Source: DASQPR01 sp963727415
Lineage (GTDB): Bacteria; Actinomycetota; Actinomycetes; Mycobacteriales; Micromonosporaceae
Length of the DNA stretch: 64,000 bases
Assembly: GCA_963727415.1 (NCBI GenBank)
Contig: CAVSGF010000003.1
Span: 1,302,001-1,366,000, forward strand
Reading direction: 5' to 3'
Position numbers and translations under genes: made by a program. Below are positions 26,686-35,231 of the stretch, piece by piece (within the stretch, counting starts at the first letter, position 1; each line of letters starts with the position of its first letter). Below the pieces are notes generated by a model. That model saw only the letters and a list, made by a program, of their open reading frames with translations, made no database searches and was not told the origin of the DNA.

Positions 26686-27020
26686 CCGGCTCACCTCCCT
26701 GACTCCACGCCTTGTTGCGGGCGGACGCCATGCTATCGGTGCCGGTATCCGCTCGTCTCGCCGGTTTCCGCCAGGGTTCAACCACTGGATCGGCAGAAAC
26801 ATTTCGGCAGGCGGGTTGGGCGGCACCATCGGCACCTTTGGCGCCGGTGATCGAGTGCGCTACCGAGTGCGTCTGGGGTCGCCTGGGCGGCGCCAGTGCT
26901 CAAGATCTCGCACTTGATCACGGGAGGGGTGGGCAGCGTCACGCTTCCCACCACGGGGTGCAGAACCCTACGACAACGGCCCCCGCACGTGCGCGCGGGG
27001 GCCGGTCGGAGATCGGATCG
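26686..27020. other. Intergenic region between ftsX and smpB
   Basis: No gene is supported. It contains the terminator-like hairpin at 26979-27003 just after ftsX. The rest presumably holds the smpB promoter, but I see no convincing -35/-10 pair. Confidence 0.4.
26979..27003 (-). terminator. Hairpin downstream of ftsX
   Basis: GGCCCCCGC at 26995-27003 on the minus strand pairs with GCGGGGGCC at 26979-26987 around a short loop, 18 nt after the ftsX stop. There is no long T run, so it may be a weak or non-canonical terminator. Confidence 0.5.
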
Positions 27021-27896
27021 CTACTTCCTGATGTACGCCCGGAGCGTCACCCATCCGGTCACGCCGGACACCAGCGCGCCGGCGGCCAGCAGCAGCGGCA
27101 GTTGCCAGAAGATGGTTGTCCATTCGATCTTGCCCAGCAGCGCGGACAGCGCCTTGAGCGACCTGTCCACCAGGAAGATCTTCCCGGCCACCAGCCCGCC
27201 GAACGCGATCAACGCGCCGATCATGCCAGCGAACATCGCCTCAAGAACGAATGGCGACTGGATGAACCAGTTGGAGGCGCCCACGAGCTTCATCACGGCG
27301 ACCTCGCGCCGCTTGCTATACGCGGCGACCTGAATGGTATTCGCGACCAGCAGCAACGCGGCCAGGCCTTGAGCGACCGCCAGTACCAGGGCGAGATTCT
27401 GCAACGCGCCCAGCACCTTGAACACCTTGTCCAGCAAGCTCGCTTGATCCACCACGTTGCCGACGCCGGCCATGTCCTTGTACTTGTTGTTGATCTCAGA
27501 GAACTTGGTCGGATCCTTGAGCTTGACCCGGTACGACTGCGGCAGGTTCGCCGGAGTGGTGACCGCGACCAGGTTCGGCTGGCTGGCCGCCATCTGCTTG
27601 AACTTCTCATAGGCCTGTTCGTGGTTCTCGAACTGGACCGACTTGATCAGCGCGTCGCTCTTGAGCGCCGACCCGATCGCCGCGATCTGGTCGGTGGAGG
27701 CGTCATTGCTGACGAAGATCGACACCTCGACGTTGTTGATGAAGGTCGCCTTCATCTTGTCGATCTGGTGGTACATCACGAGGCTGGCGCCGAGCATCGT
27801 CAGCGACACCGCCATCGTGATGATCATGGCGATCGTCATCGTGACGTTGCGCCACAGTCCGGTCATCACCTCGGACAGGACGTACTTCGCGCGCAT
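27021..27896 (-). CDS. ftsX: Cell-division protein FtsX
   Basis: FtsX is the membrane half of the FtsEX complex, which couples division to peptidoglycan hydrolase activation. The 291-aa protein has a cytosolic start (MRAKYVLSEVMTGLWRNVTM) and a first helix at about residues 20-42. An extracytoplasmic domain spans about 45-165 (VEVSIFVSNDASTDQIAAIG). Three helices lie in the C-terminal part, around VAQGLAALLLVANTIQVAAY, EAMFAGMIGALIAFGGLVAG and LPLLLAAGALVSGVTGWVTL. EVAVMKLVGASNWFI matches the conserved coupling loop. It is downstream of ftsE in the same direction, with 82 bp between them. Confidence 0.95.
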   Translation of the reverse strand: MRAKYVLSEVMTGLWRNVTMTIAMIITMAVSLTMLGASLVMYHQIDKMKATFINNVEVSIFVSNDASTDQIAAIGSALKSDALIKSVQFENHEQAYEKFKQMAASQPNLVAVTTPANLPQSYRVKLKDPTKFSEINNKYKDMAGVGNVVDQASLLDKVFKVLGALQNLALVLAVAQGLAALLLVANTIQVAAYSKRREVAVMKLVGASNWFIQSPFVLEAMFAGMIGALIAFGGLVAGKIFLVDRSLKALSALLGKIEWTTIFWQLPLLLAAGALVSGVTGWVTLRAYIRK

Positions 27897-27978
27897 CAGG
27901 CGTCGTTCCTTTCACCCGGGTTGGGCATCCGACTGTGGGTCGGCGAGATGGGGGGCTTGGATCGAGATCTGGCTGGCG

Positions 27979-28659
27979 TCAGCCGTACACGCCGCGGGCC
28001 TGGTCGCGGACGATCTTGCCGCCCTCGATCTCGACCACTCGCCGGCGCATCTGGTTAACGATGTTGGAGTCGTGGGTCACCATGACGACGGTCGTGCCGG
28101 TGCGGTTGATCCGGTCCAGCAGGCGCATGATCTCGATCGACGTATCCGGGTCCAGGTTTCCGGTCGGCTCGTCGGCGAGCAGGATCAGCGGCCGGTTCAC
28201 GAACGCCCGCGCGACGGCGACGCGCTGCTGCTCACCACCGGACAGTTCCTGCGGGTACCGGTGCTCCTTGCCGCCCAGCCCGACCAGCTCAAGCACCTCG
28301 GGGACCACTCGCCGGGCAACCGCCTGCGACTTTCCGATGACCTCAAGAGCGAACGCCACGTTCTCGTACGCGGTCCGGGTCGGCAGCAACCGGAAGTCCT
28401 GGAAGACGCAGCCGATGGACCGGCGGAAGTTGGGAATGCGCCACGACCGCAGGTTCGTCACATCACGCTCGTTGACGACGACCCTGCCCTTGGTCGGCGT
28501 CACCTCGCGCAGCAGTAGCTTCACGATCGTGGACTTGCCGGAACCGGAGGGGCCGATGAAGAAGACGAAGTCGCCCTTGTCGATCGACACCGACACGCTG
28601 TCGAGCGATGGACGGGCGGCCTTCGGATACGTCTTCGTCACATTCTCAAGCCGAATCAC
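27979..28659 (-). CDS. ftsE: Cell-division ATP-binding protein FtsE
   Basis: FtsE is the ATPase of the FtsEX complex. It has Walker A GPSGSGKSTIVKLLL, a Q-loop in GCVFQDFRLLP, the signature LSGGEQQRVAVARAF, Walker B PLILLADEPTGNLD and a switch histidine in VVMVTHDSNIV. The GTG at 28659 (VIRLENVTKTYP) gives 226 aa, the family size; the frame stays open upstream but is not conserved and has no other good start. It lies between prfB and ftsX, the standard actinobacterial arrangement. Confidence 0.95.
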   Translation of the reverse strand: MIRLENVTKTYPKAARPSLDSVSVSIDKGDFVFFIGPSGSGKSTIVKLLLREVTPTKGRVVVNERDVTNLRSWRIPNFRRSIGCVFQDFRLLPTRTAYENVAFALEVIGKSQAVARRVVPEVLELVGLGGKEHRYPQELSGGEQQRVAVARAFVNRPLILLADEPTGNLDPDTSIEIMRLLDRINRTGTTVVMVTHDSNIVNQMRRRVVEIEGGKIVRDQARGVYG

Positions 28660-28833
28660 GCGGTGGACTTTACCCGGTGAGGCTGAAACGCCAAGACGCG
28701 CGGCGCGGCATATCGGGAACAATTAGTGTCATATTTCAGCACACAAACGGACAAAGCTTCGCATGTCAAATGTGATTTGGCTCACGACGGCGTCACCCGG
28801 ACGCGGAAGCCGTCGCGACACATCTGACGACCA

Positions 28834-28852
28834 CCGTCACTCAGAGTGACGG
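28834..28852 (-). terminator. Small perfect hairpin right after prfB
   Basis: CCGTCACTCAGAGTGACGG is an 8-bp perfect stem with a 3-nt loop, 3 nt beyond the prfB stop on the minus strand. There is no T run, so termination is only one possibility. Confidence 0.45.
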
Positions 28853-28854
28853 AA

Positions 28855-29978
28855 CTACGCGGTGGCGGCCTCCCGCTCCCGCTGCTTGCGCCAGCGGATG
28901 CCCGCCTCGATGAACCCGTCGATATCGCCGTCGAACACCGCCGACGGGTTGCCGACCTCGTACTCGGTCCGCAGGTCCTTCACCATCTGGTACGGGTGCA
29001 GCACGTACGACCGCATCTGATCGCCCCACGAGCCGGCCACGTCGCCGCGCAGCGCATCCATCTTCGCGGCTTCCTCGGCCTTCTTGAGCGCGAGCAGCTT
29101 GGCCTGCAAGACCGCCATCGCGGTCGCCTTGTTCTGCAGCTGCGATCGCTCGTTCTGGCACGACACCACGATGCCGGTCGGGATGTGGGTGAGCCGGACC
29201 GCCGAGTCGGTGGTGTTGACGCCCTGGCCACCGGGGCCGGAGGCCCGGTACACGTCAACCCGGATCTCGTCGTCCGGGATCTCGATCGCGTCGGTCTGCT
29301 CGACAACCGGCACCACCTCGAGCGCCGCGAAACTGGTCTGACGCCGTCCCTGGTTGTCGAACGGTGAGATCCGGACCAGCCGGTGCGTGCCCTGCTCCAC
29401 GGACAGCGTGCCGTAGGCGTACGGCGCCTTCACCGCGAAGGTGGCCGATTTGATGCCCGCCTCTTCGGCGTATGACGTGTCATAGACGTCGGTGGCGTAG
29501 CCATGCCGCTCCGCCCAGCGCAGGTACATGCGCAGCAGCATCTCGGCGAAGTCGGCGGCGTCCACCCCGCCGGCGCCGGACCGGATGGTCACCAGCGCTT
29601 CCCGGATGTCGTACTCGCCGGAGAGCAGGGTGCGGATCTCCAGCTCGTCGATCGCGTTGGTCAGCGCGGCGATCTCGGTACCGACCTCGCCGAGCGACGT
29701 CCGGATCGTCCTCGGCCTGGGCGAGTTCCAGCAGTACACCGGCGTCGTCGAGCCGACGGCGCAGCTTCTCCACCCGGGTGATCTCGGACTGGATATGCGA
29801 CAGCTTGGAGGTCACCTGCTGGGCCCGTGCCGGATCGTCCCACAGCGACGGCTCGGACGCGGCCCGCTCCAGCTCGGCCTTCTCCTTGCGCATGCTTCGG
29901 CAGGTCCAGAACCACCTCGATGTTGCGCAACGTGGCATCGAGTCCTTTGAGCTGCTCGGCGTAATCGGCGTCGGTCAC
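28855..29978 (-). CDS. prfB: Peptide chain release factor 2, two frameshifts as sequenced
   Basis: RF2 releases peptides at UGA and UAA. It has the stop-recognition tripeptide SPF in RLVRISPFDNQGRRQTSF and the catalytic GGQ in RASGPGGQGVNTTDSAV. The start MTDADYAEQLKGLDATLRNI is normal. Two single-base insertions break it: at 29894 (DLPK, then MRKEKAELERAASEP in the next frame) and at 29698 (QAEDDPD, then SLGEVGTEIAALTNAI). Removing both bases gives 373 aa, the normal size. Neither site resembles the CUU-UGA programmed frameshift of enterobacterial prfB. Because the gene should be essential, sequencing or assembly error is the likely cause. Confidence 0.9.
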
Positions 29979-30106
29979 GCAGACAACACTACGGCGCCTC
30001 GGTCGCCGCCGCCCGCGCGGGCACGCCGCACCAGACGCGGGTTCGCGCCGCCGCCACGCCGCCAGGCCACCGCCCCGCCGCCAGGCCGGGCCACCGCCGG
30101 ATCGGT

Positions 30107-30616
30107 TTACTTGATCGCTTTAAGCCAGGCCAGCGCCGCTTTGTGGTACCCGATCGCGAAGTCGGAGGCGGCGACCGCATCGGTGTCGCCTTCCTTCTTC
30201 ATCTCCTTGCTGGCCTCGCGGACCGCGGCAAGCGCCTCGGTGTGGTACTCGGCAGCGCGCGCATAGGTCTGCGACAACTGAGTCGGCGACTGGTACGCCC
30301 CGAAAGCGGCACGGAGGGCGATCGGGTTACGAATCGCCTCGTGTCCCGGGTCTTCGGCCAGCCAACGAGCGAATGCCCGCTTACCGGCCTGCGTGATCGA
30401 GTACGGTTGTGAACTGCGCGGGCCCGTCTTGCCCAGCTTCACGTACCCCATCGACGCGAGCGCCGGCAACTCCCGATAGACCTGGCTGCGGGTCATCGAC
30501 CAGTACGCCCCGAGCCGCCGCTCGGCCTCCGCCATCAGTTGCCCGCCGGTCATCGCTCCCTCATGGAGCAGACCCAAAAGCGCCGCTGCTGTCGCATTTA
30601 CTCCAGACTCTGCCAT
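30107..30616 (-). CDS. PadR-family transcriptional regulator
   Basis: A 169-aa protein with an N-terminal PadR winged helix: ALLGLLHEGAMTGGQLMAEA, then WSMTRSQVYRELPALASMGY and the wing KLGKTGPRSSQPYSITQAGK. The C-terminal helical domain (RAAEYHTEALAAVREASKEM) is the dimerisation part of the Vir-like PadR subfamily. PadR regulators usually repress transporters or stress genes in response to small molecules. It is divergent from the ROK regulator gene, about 230 bp away. No obvious operator for it is seen. Confidence 0.82.
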   Translation of the reverse strand: MAESGVNATAAALLGLLHEGAMTGGQLMAEAERRLGAYWSMTRSQVYRELPALASMGYVKLGKTGPRSSQPYSITQAGKRAFARWLAEDPGHEAIRNPIALRAAFGAYQSPTQLSQTYARAAEYHTEALAAVREASKEMKKEGDTDAVAASDFAIGYHKAALAWLKAIK

Positions 30617-30775
30617 GCGTTACACCCTGCCACGATTTGCGAATGAGGTCCATTGTTTCCGAAGTAGGTCATTCCATTGTGTCCTTATGGATGACCACTC
30701 TGGTGCTGATCATGTGTCCACTTGAGAGTCACGCTAAACCTTATTCCAAGATCAACAGGCCGTTTCGAGCAGCTA

Positions 30776-30805
30776 TTGACACTCTCTCGGTCCGTTTCGT
30801 AGCGT
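30776..30805 (+). promoter_or_regulatory. Predicted vegetative promoter of the ROK-GH4 operon
   Basis: TTGACA at 30776-30781 and TAGCGT at 30800-30805 are separated by 18 nt. Expected initiation near 30812 falls just before the operator-like palindrome at 30815-30833. Confidence 0.5.
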
Positions 30806-30814
30806 CTCGGGGAA

Positions 30815-30833
30815 TAGGCAAACAGTTTTCCTA
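30815..30833. promoter_or_regulatory. Palindromic operator candidate for the ROK regulator
   Basis: TAGGCAAACAGTTTTCCTA is an imperfect palindrome (8 of 9 arm positions match around a central A). It resembles the TTAGGAAA/TTTCCTAA type reported for actinobacterial ROK repressors. It lies between the predicted promoter and the ROK start at 30850, where binding would block transcription. Confidence 0.5.
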
Positions 30834-30849
30834 ACCAACCGAGGGCTTG

Positions 30850-32034
30850 ATGGACCGACCGGCCGGATCAGCCAAGTTGCTGCGCGGACTCAACACCAGC
30901 GCGGTCCTCTCGCATCTGCTCGGCCGGGGACCACTGACCCGTGCGGAGGTCCGCGAGCTGACCGGTCTGTCCAAACCAACCACCGGCGATGTCCTAAAAG
31001 GCTTGGTAAATGCTGGCTTAGCGCGAGTAGCCGGATACACCTCTGGCGGTCCGGGCCCGAACGCCGAGATCTACGCGACCAACCCGGACGGCGCGTTCGC
31101 CGCCGCGATGTCGATCCGGGCGACCGAGTCGCTTCCAGAGGTTTCGATCGCCATCGTGGACCTGACCGCGGACATCCGGCTCCGGGCCCGGACGAAGCTG
31201 GACCTCAATACCGACGATCCGGCGGCCATCCTGGTCACCGCGCTGACCGAACTCTGTAACGACTCGGACATCCCGATCGACCGGGTGCGCCACGCTCACA
31301 TGGGGGTGCCCGGGTCGTACGACCACACCACCGACACCATCCGGCATGTCGATGTCCCGGGCCTGGACCAGCCCGGCCTGGTCACCTCCATTCGCCGAGC
31401 CCTGGGTGCGCCGGTCGTGGTCGACAACGACGTGAACCTCGCGGCGATCGCCGAACGCGGCCGGGGTGTGGCCGCCGACGCTGAGACCTTCGCCCTGCTG
31501 TGGCTCGATCACGGCCTCGGCCTGGCCATCGACCTCGGCGGCAGCCTGCTGCGCGGTGCCCGTGGCGGCGCCGGTGAGATCGGCTACGTGCCGCTCGGCC
31601 TGCCGATCCGCCGCACCCCGGAGTACGACAACAATGACTTGGACGCGATCCTCGCCGGACCGGCCGTGATATCGCTGGCCGCCGAACACGGGATCGTCGC
31701 CTCCACCCCGCACGACGCGGTGGTCAACGGCGGCGCCGCGTTCATCGCCGCGCTGGCGCAGCGGGTCGCCGTCGGCGTGGCGGCGGTCGCCGCCGTGCTC
31801 GATCCGGACCTGGTGGTCCTAGGTGGGTCCGTCGCGCAGGCCGGCGGGATCCGGCTGCGCGACGCGGTGGCGATCGCCGTGCGCGCCGCGTCGCCGCTGT
31901 CCGTCCGGATCGCGACGACCGCGGTCGCCGACGACGCGATCCTGCTGGGCGCGGCCGATGCCGGACTCAGCGCCGTTCGCGAGGACCTGATTGCCTTCGT
32001 GCGGGGCGTGACACTGACTGGAGCCAAGGGATGA
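30850..32034 (+). CDS. ROK-family transcriptional repressor (NagC/XylR type)
   Basis: The N-terminal winged helix is TSAVLSHLLGRGPLTRAEVR followed by LTGLSKPTTGDVLKGLVNAG. The ROK domain has MGVPGSYDHTTDTIRHVDVP, VVDNDVNLAAIAERGRG and GLAIDLGGSLLRGARGGAGE. The CxCGxxGC zinc motif of most ROK proteins is absent; after GEIGYVPLGLP comes RRTPEYDNND. I use the ATG at 30850 with GAGGGC a few bases upstream; a TTG one codon earlier is possible. The length is 394 aa. It overlaps the GH4 gene by 4 nt, so it should control the sugar operon it leads, through the palindrome at 30815. Confidence 0.83.
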   Translation: MDRPAGSAKLLRGLNTSAVLSHLLGRGPLTRAEVRELTGLSKPTTGDVLKGLVNAGLARVAGYTSGGPGPNAEIYATNPDGAFAAAMSIRATESLPEVSIAIVDLTADIRLRARTKLDLNTDDPAAILVTALTELCNDSDIPIDRVRHAHMGVPGSYDHTTDTIRHVDVPGLDQPGLVTSIRRALGAPVVVDNDVNLAAIAERGRGVAADAETFALLWLDHGLGLAIDLGGSLLRGARGGAGEIGYVPLGLPIRRTPEYDNNDLDAILAGPAVISLAAEHGIVASTPHDAVVNGGAAFIAALAQRVAVGVAAVAAVLDPDLVVLGGSVAQAGGIRLRDAVAIAVRAASPLSVRIATTAVADDAILLGAADAGLSAVREDLIAFVRGVTLTGAKG

Positions 32035-33290
32035 AATTCGCCGTCGTCGGCGGTGGTTCGACGTACACACCGGAACTCATCGACGGGTTCGCCCGCCTGG
32101 CCGGCTCGCTGAACATCAGCGAGCTGGTGCTGATCGATCCGGCCGCGGATCGGCTCGGCATCGTCGGCGAGTTCGCTCGCCGGATCTTCGCCCACTATGG
32201 GCATCCGGGTTCGATCACCTGGACCACCGACCTCGATGATGGGCTACGCGACGCCGGGGTGGTGCTGATCCAACTGCGGGTCGGCGGCCAGGCCGCGCGG
32301 ATCTCGGACGAGACGTTCCCGCTCTCCCTCGGCTGCTTGGGCCAGGAGACAACCGGCGCCGGCGGGCTCGCCAAGGCCCTGCGCACCGTGCCGGTGGTCC
32401 TCGACGTCGCCGAGCGCGCCCGGCGGCTGGCCGCTCCGGACGCCTGGATCGTCGACTTCACCAACCCGGTCGGCATCGTCACCCGTGCGCTCCTCGACGC
32501 CGGGCACCGCGCCGTCGGCCTGTGCAACGTCGCCATCGGATTCCAGCGACGGTTCGCCGGCATGTTCGGCGTCCAACCGCATGAGGTGGTGCTCGACCAC
32601 ATCGGCCTTAATCATCTGACATGGGAACGCGCCGCGTACGTCGACGGTGCCGACCGGCTCGGACCGGCCCTCGCCGATCGGTACCAGGAGATCGCCGACG
32701 AGGTCGGGACCAGCCCCGAGGTGATCAAGACGCTGGGCTGCGTCCCGTCCTATTACCTTCACTACTATTACGACCATGACGCGGTGGTACGCGGGCTGAT
32801 CGGCGCGAAGACGCGTGGCGAGACGGTCGCCGAAATCGAGGCCGCGTTGCTCGACATGTACCGTGACCCGGCCACCGACACCAAGCCGGATCTACTCGGC
32901 CAGCGTGGCGGCGCGTTCTACTCGGAGGCCGCGATCGGCCTGGTCACCTCATTGCTGAATGACGACGGCGGGCTGCACTCGGTGAACGTCCGCAACAACG
33001 GCACGCTGCGGTTCCTGCCCGACGACGCGGTCATCGAGGCAACCTGCCGGGTGGATGCCGCCGGCGCCGCGGCGATCACCACCAAACCCCTCGGCCCATC
33101 GCAGGCGGGGCTGGTCGCGCACGTCAGCGCGTACGAGGAACTGGCGCTCGACGCCGCCCTGCGCGGTGGTCGCGACCGCGTCTACCGGGCGCTGCTGGCC
33201 CACCCGCTGGTCGGCCAGCACGACATCGCCGATCCGCTCACCGACAAACTGATCGCCGCCGGCGCCGCGCATCTGGCGTGGGCCAGATGA
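32031..33290 (+). CDS. Glycoside hydrolase family 4 (6-phospho-beta-glucosidase-like)
   Basis: GH4 enzymes cleave glycosides by an oxidation-elimination route needing NAD+ and a divalent metal. The 419-aa protein begins MKFAVVGGGSTYTPELIDGF (NAD-binding Rossmann loop). It has IVDFTNPVGIVTRALLDAG, GLCNVAIGFQRRF with the metal-binding cysteine, and DHIGLNHLTWERAAY with the metal-binding histidine. The CN-V form is that of 6-phospho-beta-glucosidases. No PTS gene is nearby, so the phosphorylated substrate, if that is what it uses, may come from the downstream kinase. It overlaps both neighbours by 4 nt. Confidence 0.85.
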   Translation: MKFAVVGGGSTYTPELIDGFARLAGSLNISELVLIDPAADRLGIVGEFARRIFAHYGHPGSITWTTDLDDGLRDAGVVLIQLRVGGQAARISDETFPLSLGCLGQETTGAGGLAKALRTVPVVLDVAERARRLAAPDAWIVDFTNPVGIVTRALLDAGHRAVGLCNVAIGFQRRFAGMFGVQPHEVVLDHIGLNHLTWERAAYVDGADRLGPALADRYQEIADEVGTSPEVIKTLGCVPSYYLHYYYDHDAVVRGLIGAKTRGETVAEIEAALLDMYRDPATDTKPDLLGQRGGAFYSEAAIGLVTSLLNDDGGLHSVNVRNNGTLRFLPDDAVIEATCRVDAAGAAAITTKPLGPSQAGLVAHVSAYEELALDAALRGGRDRVYRALLAHPLVGQHDIADPLTDKLIAAGAAHLAWAR

Positions 33291-34264
33291 GGCACTTCGT
33301 CGCGATCGACGGCGGCAACTCCAAGACCGACGTCGTGGTGGGTTCCGAGGACGGGCAGTTGCTGGCGTTCATCCGCGGCGCCACGTCCTCACCCGACACG
33401 CTGGGCGTCGACGGATCGCTTCGCGTCCTCAACCGGCTTATGGACGAAGCCCTTCGTACCGCCGGAGTGAACGCTGATCTGGCGGTGGCCTACCTGGCCG
33501 GAATCGACCTTCCGGCCGAGGTAAGCACGTTTGGCGCCGCGGTCGCCGAGGCCGGGTGGCCGGACCATATCGTGGAGAACGACCTGTTCGCGCTGCTACG
33601 CGCGGGTACCAACGATCCCGACGCGATCGCGGTCATCTGCGGAGCGGGCATCAACTGCCTGGGCCGCCGCGCGGACGGCCGGGTGGCCCGGTTCCCCGCG
33701 CTCGGCCAGGTCTCCGGCGACTGGGGCGGCGGAGGCCACCTGGCGGCGCTGACGCTGTGGCACGCCGTGCGAGGCGAGGACACCCGAGGCCCAGCCACCG
33801 CGCTGACCAAGGCCGTGGTCAGGCACTTCAATCGACCGACGGTCGAGGAGGTGGCATGCGCGCTGCACCTGGGCGAGATCGACAGGGCGCGGGTGGAGGA
33901 ACTCACGCCGGTGCTGTTCGACGTCGCCGCCACCGGCGACCCGGTGGCGGCGCGGCTCATCGCGAAGCAGGCCCGCGAGATCGTCTCGATGGCCCGGATC
34001 GCCGGGCAGCGGCTCGGCCTGTCCGCCGAGCCGCACACCATCGTCCTCGGCGGCGGCGTGCTGGCCGCCCGCCAGCCGGTCCTGCACGAGGCGGTGATCC
34101 GGGGGCTGACCGCGGTCGCGCCGCGAGCCCGCATCGAGATCGTGCGCGACCGCCCGGTGGCCGGCGCGGCGCTGCTCGCTCTCGATCGCTGGGGTCCGGT
34201 ACCGGCCCAGGTGGATCAGCGGATCCGATCGGCGGTACGCGCGGCTGACGCGCGGATCTCGTAA
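33287..34264 (+). CDS. BadF/BcrA-type sugar kinase (N-acetylglucosamine kinase-like)
   Basis: An actin-fold ATP-dependent sugar kinase. PHOSPHATE-1 is FVAIDGGNSKTDVVVGSEDG, PHOSPHATE-2 is AVICGAGINCLGRRADG, the next loop is VSGDWGGGGHLAALTLW, and the adenosine motif is HTIVLGGGVLAARQPVLHEA. The start ATG at 33287 (MRHFVAIDGG) overlaps the GH4 stop. The length is 325 aa. In this three-gene operon the kinase and the GH4 hydrolase should act on the same sugar, possibly an amino sugar or beta-glucoside. The exact substrate cannot be read from sequence. Confidence 0.78.
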   Translation: MRHFVAIDGGNSKTDVVVGSEDGQLLAFIRGATSSPDTLGVDGSLRVLNRLMDEALRTAGVNADLAVAYLAGIDLPAEVSTFGAAVAEAGWPDHIVENDLFALLRAGTNDPDAIAVICGAGINCLGRRADGRVARFPALGQVSGDWGGGGHLAALTLWHAVRGEDTRGPATALTKAVVRHFNRPTVEEVACALHLGEIDRARVEELTPVLFDVAATGDPVAARLIAKQAREIVSMARIAGQRLGLSAEPHTIVLGGGVLAARQPVLHEAVIRGLTAVAPRARIEIVRDRPVAGAALLALDRWGPVPAQVDQRIRSAVRAADARIS

Positions 34265-34322
34265 CCGGGTCCTATGGATCTTGGAGCGATAAGGACACCG
34301 CGCCGAGATTGCCCGGGGCCTG

Positions 34323-35213
34323 CTAGAGCCGGCCGCGCAGGTCCCACAACTCCGGGTAGAACCGCAGCTCCACTCGTGACCGCAGGTAGGCGCCACCAGC
34401 CGACCCGCCGGTGCCGCGCTTCGTCCCGATCTGGCGCTCGGCCATCAGCACGTGCCGGGCGCGCCACAGCGACCACGCCTGGTCGTGATCCACCAGCGCC
34501 TCCGCGAGATCCCAGAGCGAGCCGTACCGGGCCCGATCGTGCGCGATCGTGCGCAGCGACTCGGCCCGCTGCTCGGCAGTGGCGACGGCGAAGCCTTCCC
34601 GGCGCAGTGCCTCCAGGTAGGCGTCCCACAATGACGGCTCGTCCACCCGCAGTTTGAGCGCATCCTGCTCATCGCCGGTCAAGCCACGGAACCGCCGGAT
34701 GTAGGTCGGGTCCTTGAGCCCGGAGAGGAACTCGATCTCGCGGAACTGGGCGGACTGGAAGCCCGAGGCGGGAGCCAGCTTGTTCCGGAAGGCCAGGAAG
34801 TCCTGCGGGGTCATGGTGTCGATCACGTCGACCTGGCCGACCAGCACACGCTCGATGGCATGGCATCGCTCCAGGCGGACCCGGGGCAGGTAGGTCTCGC
34901 CGCTCATCATCCGGTCGCGTGCATCGGTCAGTTCCGACAACAGCAGCTTGAACCACAGCTCGTAGACCTGGTGGATGGTAATGAACAGCAACTCGTCGTG
35001 CGCCGGAGGATCCGACTCCGGCAACTGCTGCTCCAGCAACTCCGGCAGCCGCAGATACGTGCCGTACGTCAGCACGCCACCCTGCTCGCCGAAGTGCGGT
35101 CCGTTCCAGGTCTTACCGGCCACACCGCCATCAGTGGTGGCGTTCTGTGGGCCTGTCCCGGCGTTGCCATTCTCGCCCGCGCTGGAGCGCGCGCCTACAT
35201 CATCGGAGGTCAC
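34323..35213 (-). CDS. kynA: Tryptophan 2,3-dioxygenase
   Basis: This heme enzyme opens the indole ring of tryptophan to N-formylkynurenine. The 296-aa protein has LTYGTYLRLPELLEQQ near residue 48 and HDELLFITIHQVYELWFKLL, whose first histidine is the distal catalytic base. SGFQSAQFREIEFLSG follows. The axial heme histidine is in WRARHVLMAERQIGTKRGTG, followed by the substrate loop TGGSAGGAYL. The N-terminal 35 residues are low-complexity. No kynureninase or formamidase gene is in the window. It is head-to-head with the helicase-associated gene, only 18 bp apart, so their promoters must overlap the opposite coding regions. Confidence 0.93.
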   Translation of the reverse strand: MTSDDVGARSSAGENGNAGTGPQNATTDGGVAGKTWNGPHFGEQGGVLTYGTYLRLPELLEQQLPESDPPAHDELLFITIHQVYELWFKLLLSELTDARDRMMSGETYLPRVRLERCHAIERVLVGQVDVIDTMTPQDFLAFRNKLAPASGFQSAQFREIEFLSGLKDPTYIRRFRGLTGDEQDALKLRVDEPSLWDAYLEALRREGFAVATAEQRAESLRTIAHDRARYGSLWDLAEALVDHDQAWSLWRARHVLMAERQIGTKRGTGGSAGGAYLRSRVELRFYPELWDLRGRL

Positions 35214-35231
35214 GTCGCTACGCTAACCCAC

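Noticed and set aside
29690..29900. Programmed frameshift in prfB
   Set aside because: Neither break has the CUU-UGA slippery site near codon 25 seen in enterobacterial prfB. There are two separate shifts, and both look like plain one-base insertions.
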